A DNA stretch of 11,626 bases from Oscillospiraceae bacterium (GTDB lineage: Bacteria > Bacillota_A > Clostridia > Oscillospirales > CAG-272). The translations under genes were made by a program, and so were the position numbers. The notes below the pieces were generated by a model. It did not search any database. It was not told the DNA's origin and saw only the letters and a list, made by a program, of their open reading frames with translations. Where the stretch lies: positions 1 through 11,626 of the forward strand of contig SVSO01000081.1 in assembly GCA_015064195.1 (NCBI GenBank), written 5' to 3'. Of this stretch, positions 1 to 6,565 are shown in pieces (the stretch's first letter is position 1; every line of letters starts with the position of its first letter).

Positions 1-810
1 GAGGATGAATTCCGCCGCGGGATTGCCGGCGCGCACGGTATCGATGATGGATTTGATGTCGCCGATGAAATCCTCGGGCGGACGTTTGCCGCTGGCATCA
101 TTCATGCCGAAGGCGATGACGCACAGATCCGGCGCGAATTCTCCCACTGCTTTTGCGGCCACATTCTTGCCCCAGTGTGCGTTTTTGCCGCCCACCGACG
201 GATTGCGGTAGTGGATGGCATATCCGCGTCGCTCCAGCTCCTCCGATGCAAGCTTGGGATACACGGGCATGAAGGGCGGAACTCCTGCGCCGAGTCCGCT
301 GGCATTGCAGCCATAGGTGATGCTGTCGCCGAAAAACGCCAGCTTGAGAGGACGTGCATGGCTGTCAAGGATGGCCCGGGATTTTGTGAGAAGCGGCGAT
401 GCTTCGGGGCGATAATGGCCGTCGAAGGTGTTGGATGCAGCCTCGTAGGTGATCTCATACTGCAGTCTGTGGAAAACATTGCCCTCGCCGAACAGCAGAT
501 AGCCGCCGGTGGAGCATCGGAAGCCGAAATTGTCCGGCTCGGCGGTGTTGTATTCCTCCCAAGCCATCACGCGGATGCGTGAGCCTTCCGGAATGACCAG
601 CTTGCCATCGCGGACGGCGAAGTCCCGGCCCTCGGTGAACACCTCGGAGCGGTCGGCGCGGCGAACCTCGATGACTTTCGCGATGTCGTTGAGCAGTGTG
701 ACGGCGATCTCACCACTCTCGCCGGGCTGATGGATGGGCCAGAAGGTCTCGGCGACGATCAGACCACCGTCCCAGACCGGTTTTGTGTAGCTTTCGTGCT
801 CGTTGAACAT
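1..810 (-). CDS. SGNH/GDSL-family hydrolase, C-terminus beyond the window
   Basis: This is a partial gene of 270 codons read from the ATG at 810 to the left edge with no stop. Residues 1-150 form a beta-rich N-terminal region. An SGNH hydrolase domain follows: block I GDSITYG at residues 161-167 (predicted nucleophile Ser163), a block II-like glycine in SVGG at 205-208, and block III GMND at 235-238 with the oxyanion-hole Asn237. The block V Asp-x-x-His would lie outside the window. The family contains esterases and lipases, including carbohydrate esterases, and the two-domain layout suits a deacetylase, but the substrate cannot be named. There is no signal peptide, so it is probably cytoplasmic. 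The start lies 2 bases after the stop of the 249-residue gene, with an AAAGGA ribosome binding site, so the two are co-transcribed. Confidence 0.85.
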   Translation of the reverse strand, partial: MFNEHESYTKPVWDGGLIVAETFWPIHQPGESGEIAVTLLNDIAKVIEVRRADRSEVFTEGRDFAVRDGKLVIPEGSRIRVMAWEEYNTAEPDNFGFRCSTGGYLLFGEGNVFHRLQYEITYEAASNTFDGHYRPEASPLLTKSRAILDSHARPLKLAFFGDSITYGCNASGLGAGVPPFMPVYPKLASEELERRGYAIHYRNPSVGGKNAHWGKNVAAKAVGEFAPDLCVIAFGMNDASGKRPPEDFIGDIKSIIDTVRAGNPAAEFIL

Positions 811-812
811 GG

Positions 813-1562
813 TTAAAAATCCTTTCGCTTATAAATATAGGCATTGCCTTTTTTGTCGATCTGTTCAATGACCCCCAGCGTCACCAGCGTGCGGATGCCA
901 TAACCGGCGGTGCGGGAGGTCTGTTTTGCCGCTTTCGCATATTCGGCGGCGGTGAAGGTTTCGGGAAGCTCCGGCAAAAGCGCGGCAAAATCCGCCGGTT
1001 TTTCGAGGAGCATAATATCCGTAAGCGCGGTGGGAATGCGCTCATAACGGCTTCCGCCATGCTTTTTCTCCCGTCCCCATCCGTTTTTCATGCGGAATTC
1101 GTCCATCTCGCAGAAGATCAGCGTGAAGGTCACGTTGGGCAGGGGCAAAATCGGCCGCAGGGCGTACAATTCGTAGAGAAAATCCCACGGCTTGCCTTTT
1201 TTCGGCGATTTCCGCTTTGGGGACAGCTCCCCTGTCTCCGGATCGATCCATGTCAGTGTTTTGCGGGATGGGATGGGATAGACCACATTCACCCGGTATT
1301 CCTCCGACAGCGCGGTCAGCTTGGCGCGCAGACTGCCAAAGCTGCGGGTCTGAATCTCGGTGATCGCATTGCCGCGCTTGATGTCCGCCACGAACCGTCC
1401 GATTTTGATCTCGTGAAACGCCCCATCCGGCTCGAAAAAATGCTTGAGCACCACATGAAGCGTCCGCTCCCCCAGCGTTCCCACGCCCTTCTTCTCATGC
1501 TCGCTGAGAAGCGCATCCCGACAGCATCGCTCAAAGCGGGAGACCTCATCGGGGGTGATCAT
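813..1562 (-). CDS. Conserved hypothetical protein, possible PD-(D/E)XK-like domain plus winged helix
   Basis: I do not recognise a named family for this 249-residue soluble protein. Residues 28-75 resemble a PD-(D/E)XK nuclease core: a helix containing Glu32, a beta-hairpin with Asp60 (VADIKRG), then a strand with Glu69-Ile-Gln71. An E-x-Q in place of E-x-K is a known variant in this superfamily. The middle is hydrophobic and aromatic with a basic KRKSPKKGK stretch near residues 116-124. The last 75 residues read as a winged-helix DNA-binding domain ending in a basic wing. The ATG overlaps the stop of the upstream AraC gene by 4 bases (ATGA), and the SGNH hydrolase starts 2 bases after its stop, so all three are translationally linked. 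Nuclease activity is inference from local pattern only; it could instead be a DNA-binding protein of unknown role. Confidence 0.8.
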   Translation of the reverse strand: MITPDEVSRFERCCRDALLSEHEKKGVGTLGERTLHVVLKHFFEPDGAFHEIKIGRFVADIKRGNAITEIQTRSFGSLRAKLTALSEEYRVNVVYPIPSRKTLTWIDPETGELSPKRKSPKKGKPWDFLYELYALRPILPLPNVTFTLIFCEMDEFRMKNGWGREKKHGGSRYERIPTALTDIMLLEKPADFAALLPELPETFTAAEYAKAAKQTSRTAGYGIRTLVTLGVIEQIDKKGNAYIYKRKDF

Positions 1563-2461
1563 TTTGTCGCCTGCTTTCGGTAAACATCGGGGGAAACGCC
1601 TCGATGGGTCTTGAAGATCCGGGAGAAATAGTGTGCATCGTCGTAGCCCACCGAATCGGCGATCTGCGCCACCGTAAGGTCGGAGGTGCGCAGAAGCTCA
1701 CAGGCACTCCGGATTCGCAGTTCGATGACATAGGAGCGGGGCGTTGCACCGGTGCAGCGGCGGAACAGCTCGATATACTGGGACACGCTGAGATGCTCGA
1801 TGCTTGCCAGCGTTTCGTTGGTGATGGGTGTTTTGAAATTTTCGTGTATGTATTTGATGGAGGCGAAGATGCGGGTCATGGAGCTGCTTTCGGCGGATGC
1901 CAGCTGCTCCAGCTTCCGGCGCAGTGCGATGACGATCTCCGTCACCTTTGCGGCGGCGGCTTCCTCATAGTAATCATCCCGGCGGATGAATTCCTCCATG
2001 ATGGCCATGAACAGCGCCGCGATGGACTCGTCGAAGCCGATGTGATGAACGCCGAAGCCGGTAAATCCGCACCGTTCCAGCATGGACTTTGCATCATAGC
2101 CGGTGAAATGCACCCACAGATAGCGCACATTGTCCGTGCTGGATTTGGTGTAGGAGTAGCTGACGCCCGGCGGAATGAGAACCACGTCTCCGGGAATGAA
2201 CTGCACCGGTTTGCCGTCGATGATGGCATCCATACTGCCGCCGTTCATATAGAGCAGGTAATAATCCTGCCGTCCCAATCGCTCGCTTGTGATAAATTTG
2301 CTCTGCAGATCCACGCTTCCCGTGCAGTTTACGATGAGGCGATGCTCGTGATCGGCAAGGTCATTGCGCTCATGGTTTTCCGTGTCGCTGACCGACACGC
2401 GGTAATATCCCACGGACGGAGACCGTCGGGAATCGACAGGTTCAAGAAAACGTACCGGCAT
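1559..2461 (-). CDS. AraC/XylS-family transcriptional regulator
   Basis: This 300-residue AraC-type regulator has an N-terminal cupin-like sensor domain around residues 30-120, with the typical YYLLYMNGG, PGDVVLIPPGVSY and VRYLWVHFTG segments. The C-terminal DNA-binding domain carries two helix-turn-helix units, near 214-235 (TNETLASIEHLSVSQYIELF) and 263-284, followed by the family signature in SVGYDDAHYFSRIFK and GVSPDVYRKQ. I chose the ATG at 2461 because AGGTGG lies 5 bases upstream; an in-frame GTG at 2470 overlaps that site and is less likely. It is the first gene of an operon with the 249-residue protein and the SGNH hydrolase, and may regulate them in response to a sugar. A near-perfect direct repeat brackets its promoter. 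Confidence 0.93.
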   Translation of the reverse strand: MPVRFLEPVDSRRSPSVGYYRVSVSDTENHERNDLADHEHRLIVNCTGSVDLQSKFITSERLGRQDYYLLYMNGGSMDAIIDGKPVQFIPGDVVLIPPGVSYSYTKSSTDNVRYLWVHFTGYDAKSMLERCGFTGFGVHHIGFDESIAALFMAIMEEFIRRDDYYEEAAAAKVTEIVIALRRKLEQLASAESSSMTRIFASIKYIHENFKTPITNETLASIEHLSVSQYIELFRRCTGATPRSYVIELRIRSACELLRTSDLTVAQIADSVGYDDAHYFSRIFKTHRGVSPDVYRKQATK

Positions 2462-2491
2462 TTTGTCCACCTACTTGCGAAATTTGTGTAT

Positions 2492-2580
2492 TGATTATCT
2501 GACGACAATATTATATAATATTTTACAGGATAAGTCAATAGCTTTTTGCTGAAAAGTTGATTTATTCCTGATTATCCGAC
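2492..2580. repeat. Direct repeat TGATTATCyGAC flanking the promoter, candidate operator pair
   Basis: TGATTATCTGAC at 2492-2503 and TGATTATCCGAC at 2569-2580 match at 11 of 12 bases in the same orientation, 77 bases apart. The first copy sits at the predicted transcription start and the second about 70 bases upstream of it, so they bracket the -35 and -10 boxes. Paired direct sites are typical of AraC-family looping or autoregulation. The binding protein is inferred, not shown. Confidence 0.45.
2510..2538 (-). promoter_or_regulatory. Sigma-A promoter of the AraC-nuclease-like-SGNH operon
   Basis: On the minus strand TTGACT (2538-2533) and TATAAT (2515-2510) are separated by exactly 17 bases, and the surroundings are very AT-rich. 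Transcription would start near 2503, about 40 bases before the regulator's ATG. This is a near-consensus housekeeping promoter. Confidence 0.85.
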
Positions 2581-2616
2581 ATAAAAGAAATCGGAGAGAA
2601 AAGAAAGTAGCATGGC

Positions 2617-2661
2617 GGCTGAGGCGGCTTTTGTCCAACATGGGAGAAAAGCGCCCCAGCC
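2617..2661 (-). terminator. Stem-loop downstream of the FeoB-like gene, probable terminator
   Basis: Reading the minus strand, GGCTGGGGCGCTTTT pairs with AAAAGCCGCCTCAGCC to give about 15 base pairs with one G-U pair and one bulge around a 14-base loop. It starts 8 bases after the TAA of the FeoB-like gene. The bases beyond are pyrimidine-rich (CTTTCTTTTCTC) but do not form an immediate T-run, so termination is likely but not certain. Confidence 0.55.
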
Positions 2662-2669
2662 GCGGCTCG

Positions 2670-3437
2670 TTATATCAGGAAAAAAATTGCCCGTGTGATG
2701 AGGCATACGATCACGCCGAGTGCGGTGGAAATGAGCATGGCGGCGATGGCTGTTTTCCATCCCGCTTCACGCCGGATGGTGAGCACCGTGGCCGCGCAGG
2801 GGAAGTGAAACAGCCCGAACAGCATGAGATTCATGGCAGTGAGCGCGTCAAATTCCGGCGCGATTCCCATGGCCGCATAACCGCCGGCTATCAATGGCAG
2901 AACCAGCTCATTTGCGGGAAATCCCAGAAAAAACGCCAGCAGGATGACCCCGTCAAGCCCCAGCATCACGCCGATGGGATCCAGCCATCCGGCGGCGATT
3001 GCCATGAGAGGCCGGCCGGATGCGGTGAGATTTGATAACAGCCAGATGACAAGTCCGGCGGGCGCGGCGGCGATGACGGCACGCCCCAACACATGAAGCG
3101 TACGGTCTATGAGGGAGCGAAGGATGACACGGCCGATCTGCGGACGGCGATAGGCGGGAAGCTCCAGCACGAAGGCGGAAGGTTCACCCCGAAGCACAGT
3201 CAGACTGAGCAGCTTTGAGAGGGCGAGGGACGCGATGACGGCAAGCACGACTGCGCCGGTCATCACAAGGGGCGCACCGTCCGCCGAAAGCATGGCGGCG
3301 CAGGCGAGAAGCAGGGGAAATTTGCCGTTGCAGGGCATGAGCGGTGCGGTCAGCATGGCCAGCCGCCGTTCACGGGGCGAATCGATGATGCGGCATCCCA
3401 CCGCACCAACGGATGTACAGCCGAGGCTCATGCACAT
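2670..3437 (-). CDS. feoB: FeoB-like ferrous iron transporter, C-terminal part only (truncated)
   Basis: The 255 residues match the C-terminal membrane part of clostridial-type FeoB, the GTP-dependent Fe2+ importer of the inner membrane. The diagnostic segment is at residues 5-45: LGCTSVG, then CRIIDSPRERR and PCNGKFP, where FeoB has its conserved GC-x-V and RTI/RII-x-x-x-RER and PC-x-x-x-P motifs. Several hydrophobic segments follow (about 43-60, 62-80, 118-135, 150-175, 230-253), consistent with a Gate/nucleoside-recognition domain. The N-terminal GTPase domain and first Gate domain are absent. A stop lies 5 codons upstream in frame, and no ribosome binding site precedes the ATG at 3437 or the second ATG at 3431. 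Full FeoB is usually 600-800 residues. It is most likely a decayed remnant, although the remaining frame is open. Confidence 0.75.
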   Translation of the reverse strand: MCMSLGCTSVGAVGCRIIDSPRERRLAMLTAPLMPCNGKFPLLLACAAMLSADGAPLVMTGAVVLAVIASLALSKLLSLTVLRGEPSAFVLELPAYRRPQIGRVILRSLIDRTLHVLGRAVIAAAPAGLVIWLLSNLTASGRPLMAIAAGWLDPIGVMLGLDGVILLAFFLGFPANELVLPLIAGGYAAMGIAPEFDALTAMNLMLFGLFHFPCAATVLTIRREAGWKTAIAAMLISTALGVIVCLITRAIFFLI

Positions 3438-3487
3438 GGGTGACGCAATTTAAGATGAAAATCGATGAAAAAGCAGATATATCAATG

Positions 3488-3516
3488 AAGGGATCCACGC
3501 AGCCTGCGGGATCCCT
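3488..3516 (+). terminator. Strong intrinsic terminator, plus orientation
   Basis: AAGGGATCC pairs perfectly with GGATCCCTT, and an inner CGCA pairs with TGCG across a GCC loop, with a single bulged A. On the plus strand it runs straight into TTTTT. Both neighbouring genes are on the minus strand, where the sequence after the hairpin (CATTGATATATC) is a poor U-tract. It may still act weakly as the 3' end of the AraC gene at 3534-4364. Confidence 0.65.
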
Positions 3517-3533
3517 TTTTCGATTGAGTCGCT

Positions 3534-4364
3534 TCACATTGCCGCATCCCGGCGATATTCCCGCGGTGAACAGCCCGTCGTCTTGCGGAAGCATCGGGAG
3601 AAATAATTCTGATTCTCATAGCCTAAAAGCTCCGCGATCTCCCGTATGCTCATGTCTGTGCCGGACAGAAGCTCTCTGGCACGCTCCATGCGGATGGCGG
3701 CGACGAATTCCGTCACGGATTTTCCCGTCACATCGCGGAAGAGATGGGAAAAGCGGCTGACGGAAAGACAGCTTTCCGCTGCCAGCTCGTTGACAGAAGG
3801 GGGCGACTGCACGTTTTCATAGATTCGGTGGCAGGCCGCGTTAATGCGTACCTCCGCCCGCGACGTGACACTGCCCTGACGCAGGGCATATTTGCGCGCG
3901 ATGATGCCGAGCAGCTCCCACAGATAGGCCGCGCATCGATCCCCGTAAAACGGGCCGCGCATGGAATATTCGTACGCCAGCTTCTCCGAGCGCTCCTCAA
4001 AGGAATTGCTCCGCCCCATATAAAACACCCGTATGCCATCGATGCCAAGCCGCTTCAGGATTCCCTCACATCCCACACCGGTGAAATGAACGAAGTGCGA
4101 GATGGACTCGTCCTTCTTGAAATAGCGGTAGACCTGCGGTTCGCCGGGACGGTAAAGGATTACGCTTCCTTCGCCGGCAGTCTGCCATACGCCGTCAAGC
4201 AGCAGGTGGCACACGCCCCGTTCCACATAGAGAATATGATAATCGCTCCGTCCGCTCAGACGCTCACTGCCCCGATCGTAAGCGGAAATAAACTCAATGC
4301 CGCAGCTGTTGACCTCCAGAAATTCGTCCGAACGGCGATCTGTTGTAAATGCAAGTGTTCCCAT
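3534..4364 (-). CDS. AraC/XylS-family transcriptional regulator, divergent from the nag-like operon
   Basis: This 276-residue regulator has a cupin-like ligand-binding domain at about residues 15-100 (DYHILYVERG, LLDGVW, VILYRPGEPQVYRYF) and a C-terminal AraC domain. Its two helix-turn-helix units are near 190-211 (SVNELAAESCLSVSRFSHLF) and 239-260, with the signature LLGYENQNYFSRCFRK and CSPREYRR. I chose the ATG at 4364 because GGAGGTGATTCC lies directly before it. An in-frame ATG at 4394 would add 10 residues but lies upstream of the predicted transcription start and overlaps the promoter. It is transcribed divergently from the amino-sugar operon starting at 4531 and is therefore the likely local regulator, sensing a sugar from that pathway. 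This role is inference from position. Confidence 0.93.
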   Translation of the reverse strand: MGTLAFTTDRRSDEFLEVNSCGIEFISAYDRGSERLSGRSDYHILYVERGVCHLLLDGVWQTAGEGSVILYRPGEPQVYRYFKKDESISHFVHFTGVGCEGILKRLGIDGIRVFYMGRSNSFEERSEKLAYEYSMRGPFYGDRCAAYLWELLGIIARKYALRQGSVTSRAEVRINAACHRIYENVQSPPSVNELAAESCLSVSRFSHLFRDVTGKSVTEFVAAIRMERARELLSGTDMSIREIAELLGYENQNYFSRCFRKTTGCSPREYRRDAAM

Positions 4365-4382
4365 GGAATCACCTCCGGTTTC

Positions 4383-4411
4383 ATTATACCACATCCGCTC
4401 ACATCTGTCAA
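4383..4411 (-). promoter_or_regulatory. Consensus sigma-A promoter of the divergent AraC gene
   Basis: On the minus strand a perfect TTGACA (4411-4406) and TATAAT (4388-4383) are 17 bases apart. The start site would fall near 4376, leaving a leader of only about 12 bases that is little more than the ribosome binding site. A perfect-consensus promoter on a regulator gene suggests strong repression. Confidence 0.85.
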
Positions 4412-4424
4412 TAGCAGATATGTG
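4400..4424. repeat. Imperfect inverted repeat over the -35 box, candidate operator
   Basis: CACATCTG (4400-4407) and CAGATATGTG (4415-4424) form an inverted repeat, broken by an extra AT, that covers the -35 box of the divergent AraC promoter. On the minus strand the promoter spacer also repeats GATGTG twice at a 10-base interval, placing both copies on one face of the helix. This could be an autoregulatory site. The assignment is tentative. Confidence 0.35.
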
Positions 4425-4447
4425 CTAATATTCAGCTGTCCCGGGTA

Positions 4448-4476
4448 TATACAATCAGCGGGAGAATTGGTATAAT
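4448..4476 (+). promoter_or_regulatory. Promoter of the nagB-nagA-GH123-SBP-oxidoreductase operon
   Basis: TATAAT at 4471-4476 is a perfect -10 box. TATACA at 4448-4453, 17 bases upstream, matches the -35 consensus at 4 of 6 positions. The weak -35 box fits an activator-dependent promoter, as expected for AraC control. Transcription would begin near 4483. Confidence 0.7.
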
Positions 4477-4485
4477 AAAATAAAA

Positions 4486-4503
4486 GCTCCGGTACGCCGG
4501 AGC
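4486..4503. other. Stable hairpin at the 5' end of the nag-like operon mRNA
   Basis: GCTCCGG (4486-4492) and CCGGAGC (4497-4503) form a perfect 7-base-pair stem closed by a TACG tetraloop of the stable UNCG class. It begins about 3 bases after the predicted start of the operon transcript. On the plus strand it is a 5' leader hairpin. On the minus strand the same stem is followed by TTTTATTTTATT and so looks like an intrinsic terminator for antisense transcription. Confidence 0.65.
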
Positions 4504-4530
4504 AAATTCGGATATATAAAGGAGATTTCC

Positions 4531-5388
4531 ATGAACATCAATCCCATCAATCTTATCCCCGCAAACGAGCTTGGCCGTGACAGCAAGATCAAGCTGTCCA
4601 TCTGCGACACCGAGCATGACCTCTACTGGCGCATGGCCATTGAGGTGCTGGAATGCATCAAAGCGAACAACGAAAAGGGCGAGGACACCATCATGGTCGT
4701 TCCCTATGGCCCGCTTGGCCCGTATGCACGCCTCGGTTACCTTGTCAACACCTACCGCGTCAGCCTCAAGCGCTGCACCTTCATCAATATGGATGAATAC
4801 CTGAACGATGACCTCACCTACATCGACAAGGATGACCCGCTGTCCTTCCGCGGCGGCATGGAGCGCATCTTCTACAATCTTATCGACGATGAACTGAACG
4901 TGCTTCCCGAAAACCGTCACTTCCCGATCCCCGGCGAAGAGGGCAAGGTGCTGGAGCTTATTGAAAAGGCCGGCAAGCTGGATATGGCATGGGGCGGCGT
5001 CGGCATCAACGGCCACTTCGCCTTCAACGAGCCGCCGGAACCCGGTGAAGCCTGCACCGCCGAGGAATTCCTCGATCGTCCCACCCGCACGCTCCCCATC
5101 TCCCGCGAGACCAAGACCATCAACTGCTTCATGAACTGCGGCGGCGATCTGGAAGCCATTCCGAAGTTCTGCATCACTGTTGGCATGAAGGAAATGTTCA
5201 TGGCGAAAAAGGTGAGAATGTGTATGCCGCGCGACTGGAACGCCGGCGCACTCCGCAAGATCCTCCATGGCGGCGAGACTCCCGCAGTACCCTGCTCGCT
5301 GTTCGCACGTCATCCCGATGCAATGATCTACTGCTCGCGCATCGCCACCGAATCTCCCGTACCGGAGATCCGCATCTACAATAAGTAA
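4531..5388 (+). CDS. nagB: Glucosamine-6-phosphate deaminase family protein, divergent phosphate site
   Basis: The 285-residue protein belongs to the NagB/6-phosphogluconolactonase family, which in its classic form converts glucosamine-6-phosphate to fructose-6-phosphate and ammonia in the cytoplasm. Conserved features are FINMDEY at residues 84-90 (catalytic Asp88, E. coli Asp72), and GVGINGHFAFNEP at 156-168 with His162 and Glu167 (E. coli His143 and Glu148). Asn160 stands at the Asp141 position, as the family signature allows. The phosphate-binding elements are changed: the TGGTP loop reads YGPLGP (59-64), Arg172 aligns with Met201, and Lys208 with Asn237. The true substrate may therefore lack a 6-phosphate. 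AAGGAG lies 6 bases before the ATG. It is the first gene of the operon, and its TAA overlaps the start of the next gene by one base. Confidence 0.85.
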   Translation: MNINPINLIPANELGRDSKIKLSICDTEHDLYWRMAIEVLECIKANNEKGEDTIMVVPYGPLGPYARLGYLVNTYRVSLKRCTFINMDEYLNDDLTYIDKDDPLSFRGGMERIFYNLIDDELNVLPENRHFPIPGEEGKVLELIEKAGKLDMAWGGVGINGHFAFNEPPEPGEACTAEEFLDRPTRTLPISRETKTINCFMNCGGDLEAIPKFCITVGMKEMFMAKKVRMCMPRDWNAGALRKILHGGETPAVPCSLFARHPDAMIYCSRIATESPVPEIRIYNK

Positions 5389-6563
5389 TGAAAAAAACGC
5401 TCATCACCGGCGCAAAGCTGGTGCATAACGGAAACATCACCGCCGATAGCTCCCTGCTGATCGGCGGTGGTAAAATAATTGCCGCCGATTATCGGGGCGA
5501 GGTGCCGGAGAATACGGAGATTTACGACGCCAAGGGCGCGTATCTGCTGCCCGCATTCATCGAAATCCACGCCCACGGCGGCGGAAACTGCGATTTCATC
5601 GACAACACGCGGGAAGCCTTCGACACCATCATGCGGACGCATCTCTCCCACGGCGTGACCACGCTTTGCCCGACGCTGGTGGCGTGTGAATGGGAGAGGA
5701 CGCTGGATTTTCTGGCATTCATCGCAAAATCCGCCGCAGACCATCCCATGTTCGGCGGCGTTCATCTGGAGGGGCCGTTTTTATCGCGTGAAATGGGCGG
5801 TGCGCAGAAGCTTTCCTGCCTTACCGTGCCGGACGAGGAAAAGATTGCCGCACTGTGCGGCTATGCGCCTCTCATCGCGCGTATCACCGCCGCGCCGGAA
5901 ATCGAAGGCGCAGAGCTGTTGGCCCGCCGTATGACCGCACACGGCGTGAAGCTGTCCATCGGCCACAGCTGTGCCAATGCCAAAACGGTAAGGCGGGCGG
6001 CCGACCTCGGATTTGATCAGATCACCCATCTGTTCTGCTCCACCTCCCGCCGTATGAAGCGGGGCAGCTACGTCATCGGCGGCATCGAGGAGCAGGCACT
6101 GATCGACGACCGCTTCACCGTGGAGCTGATCGGCGATGGGCATCATGTCAGCCTTGAATCCTTCCTGCTCACCGAAAAATGCAAGGGAAGCGACGGCATC
6201 TGCATCGTCTCCGATGCCATGCGTGCCGCCGGATGCCGGGATGCCGGAAACGACAGCTTCCTCGGCGAAAGGATGCCGGAGAATCGCGTCATCATCGAGG
6301 ACGGCGTGGCGAAGCTGCCCGACCGCTCGAGCTTCGCCGGCAGCATTGCATCCGGCGATACCATGGTGCAGGCGATAGTTGGCCGCTATGGTCTGCCGCT
6401 GCCGACCATCTCCCACATGATGAGCGCTGTTCCCGCGCGTATGCTGGGGCTGGATAAGCGCGGAAAGCTTGAGGGCGGCTATGACGCGGAGCTGACGCTG
6501 CTCGATGAAAACTACCGCACCACCGCCGTATTCTCCCGCGGCGAGAAAGTATATGAGGTGTAA
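5388..6563 (+). CDS. nagA: N-acetylglucosamine-6-phosphate deacetylase family amidohydrolase
   Basis: The 391-residue protein is a NagA-type amidohydrolase, a cytoplasmic metal-dependent deacetylase. Visible motifs are HAH at 61-63, HLEGPF at 126-131 (metal ligand Glu128, E. coli Glu131), SIGHS at 190-194 (His193), THLF at 213-216 (His214), LIGDGHHV at 247-254 and catalytic Asp276 in IVSDAM. Metal and catalytic positions are intact. The usual substrate loops differ: HLFNAM is HLFCSTSRR, placing Cys217 at E. coli Asn219, and the usual KGAH reads GGAQ with Gln140. An arginine near E. coli Arg227 may remain as Arg225. It overlaps the nagB-like stop by one base (TAATG), so translation is coupled. 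The likely role is to remove the acetyl group before deamination; whether the sugar carries a phosphate is open. Confidence 0.85.
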   Translation: MKKTLITGAKLVHNGNITADSSLLIGGGKIIAADYRGEVPENTEIYDAKGAYLLPAFIEIHAHGGGNCDFIDNTREAFDTIMRTHLSHGVTTLCPTLVACEWERTLDFLAFIAKSAADHPMFGGVHLEGPFLSREMGGAQKLSCLTVPDEEKIAALCGYAPLIARITAAPEIEGAELLARRMTAHGVKLSIGHSCANAKTVRRAADLGFDQITHLFCSTSRRMKRGSYVIGGIEEQALIDDRFTVELIGDGHHVSLESFLLTEKCKGSDGICIVSDAMRAAGCRDAGNDSFLGERMPENRVIIEDGVAKLPDRSSFAGSIASGDTMVQAIVGRYGLPLPTISHMMSAVPARMLGLDKRGKLEGGYDAELTLLDENYRTTAVFSRGEKVYEV

Positions 6564-6565
6564 TC

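Noticed and set aside
1604..2494. A 296-codon plus-strand frame opposite the first AraC gene
   Set aside because: It is antisense to a gene with clear AraC motifs, and its His/Asp/Gly-rich composition resembles no family.
2631..3035. A 134-codon plus-strand frame opposite the FeoB-like gene
   Set aside because: No ribosome binding site and no recognisable motifs; it begins inside the hairpin at 2617-2661.
4432..5313. A 293-codon open frame on the minus strand opposite the nagB-like gene
   Set aside because: It is a mirror frame of the deaminase gene, rich in V, D and E in the pattern typical of antisense translation, and spans the operon promoter.
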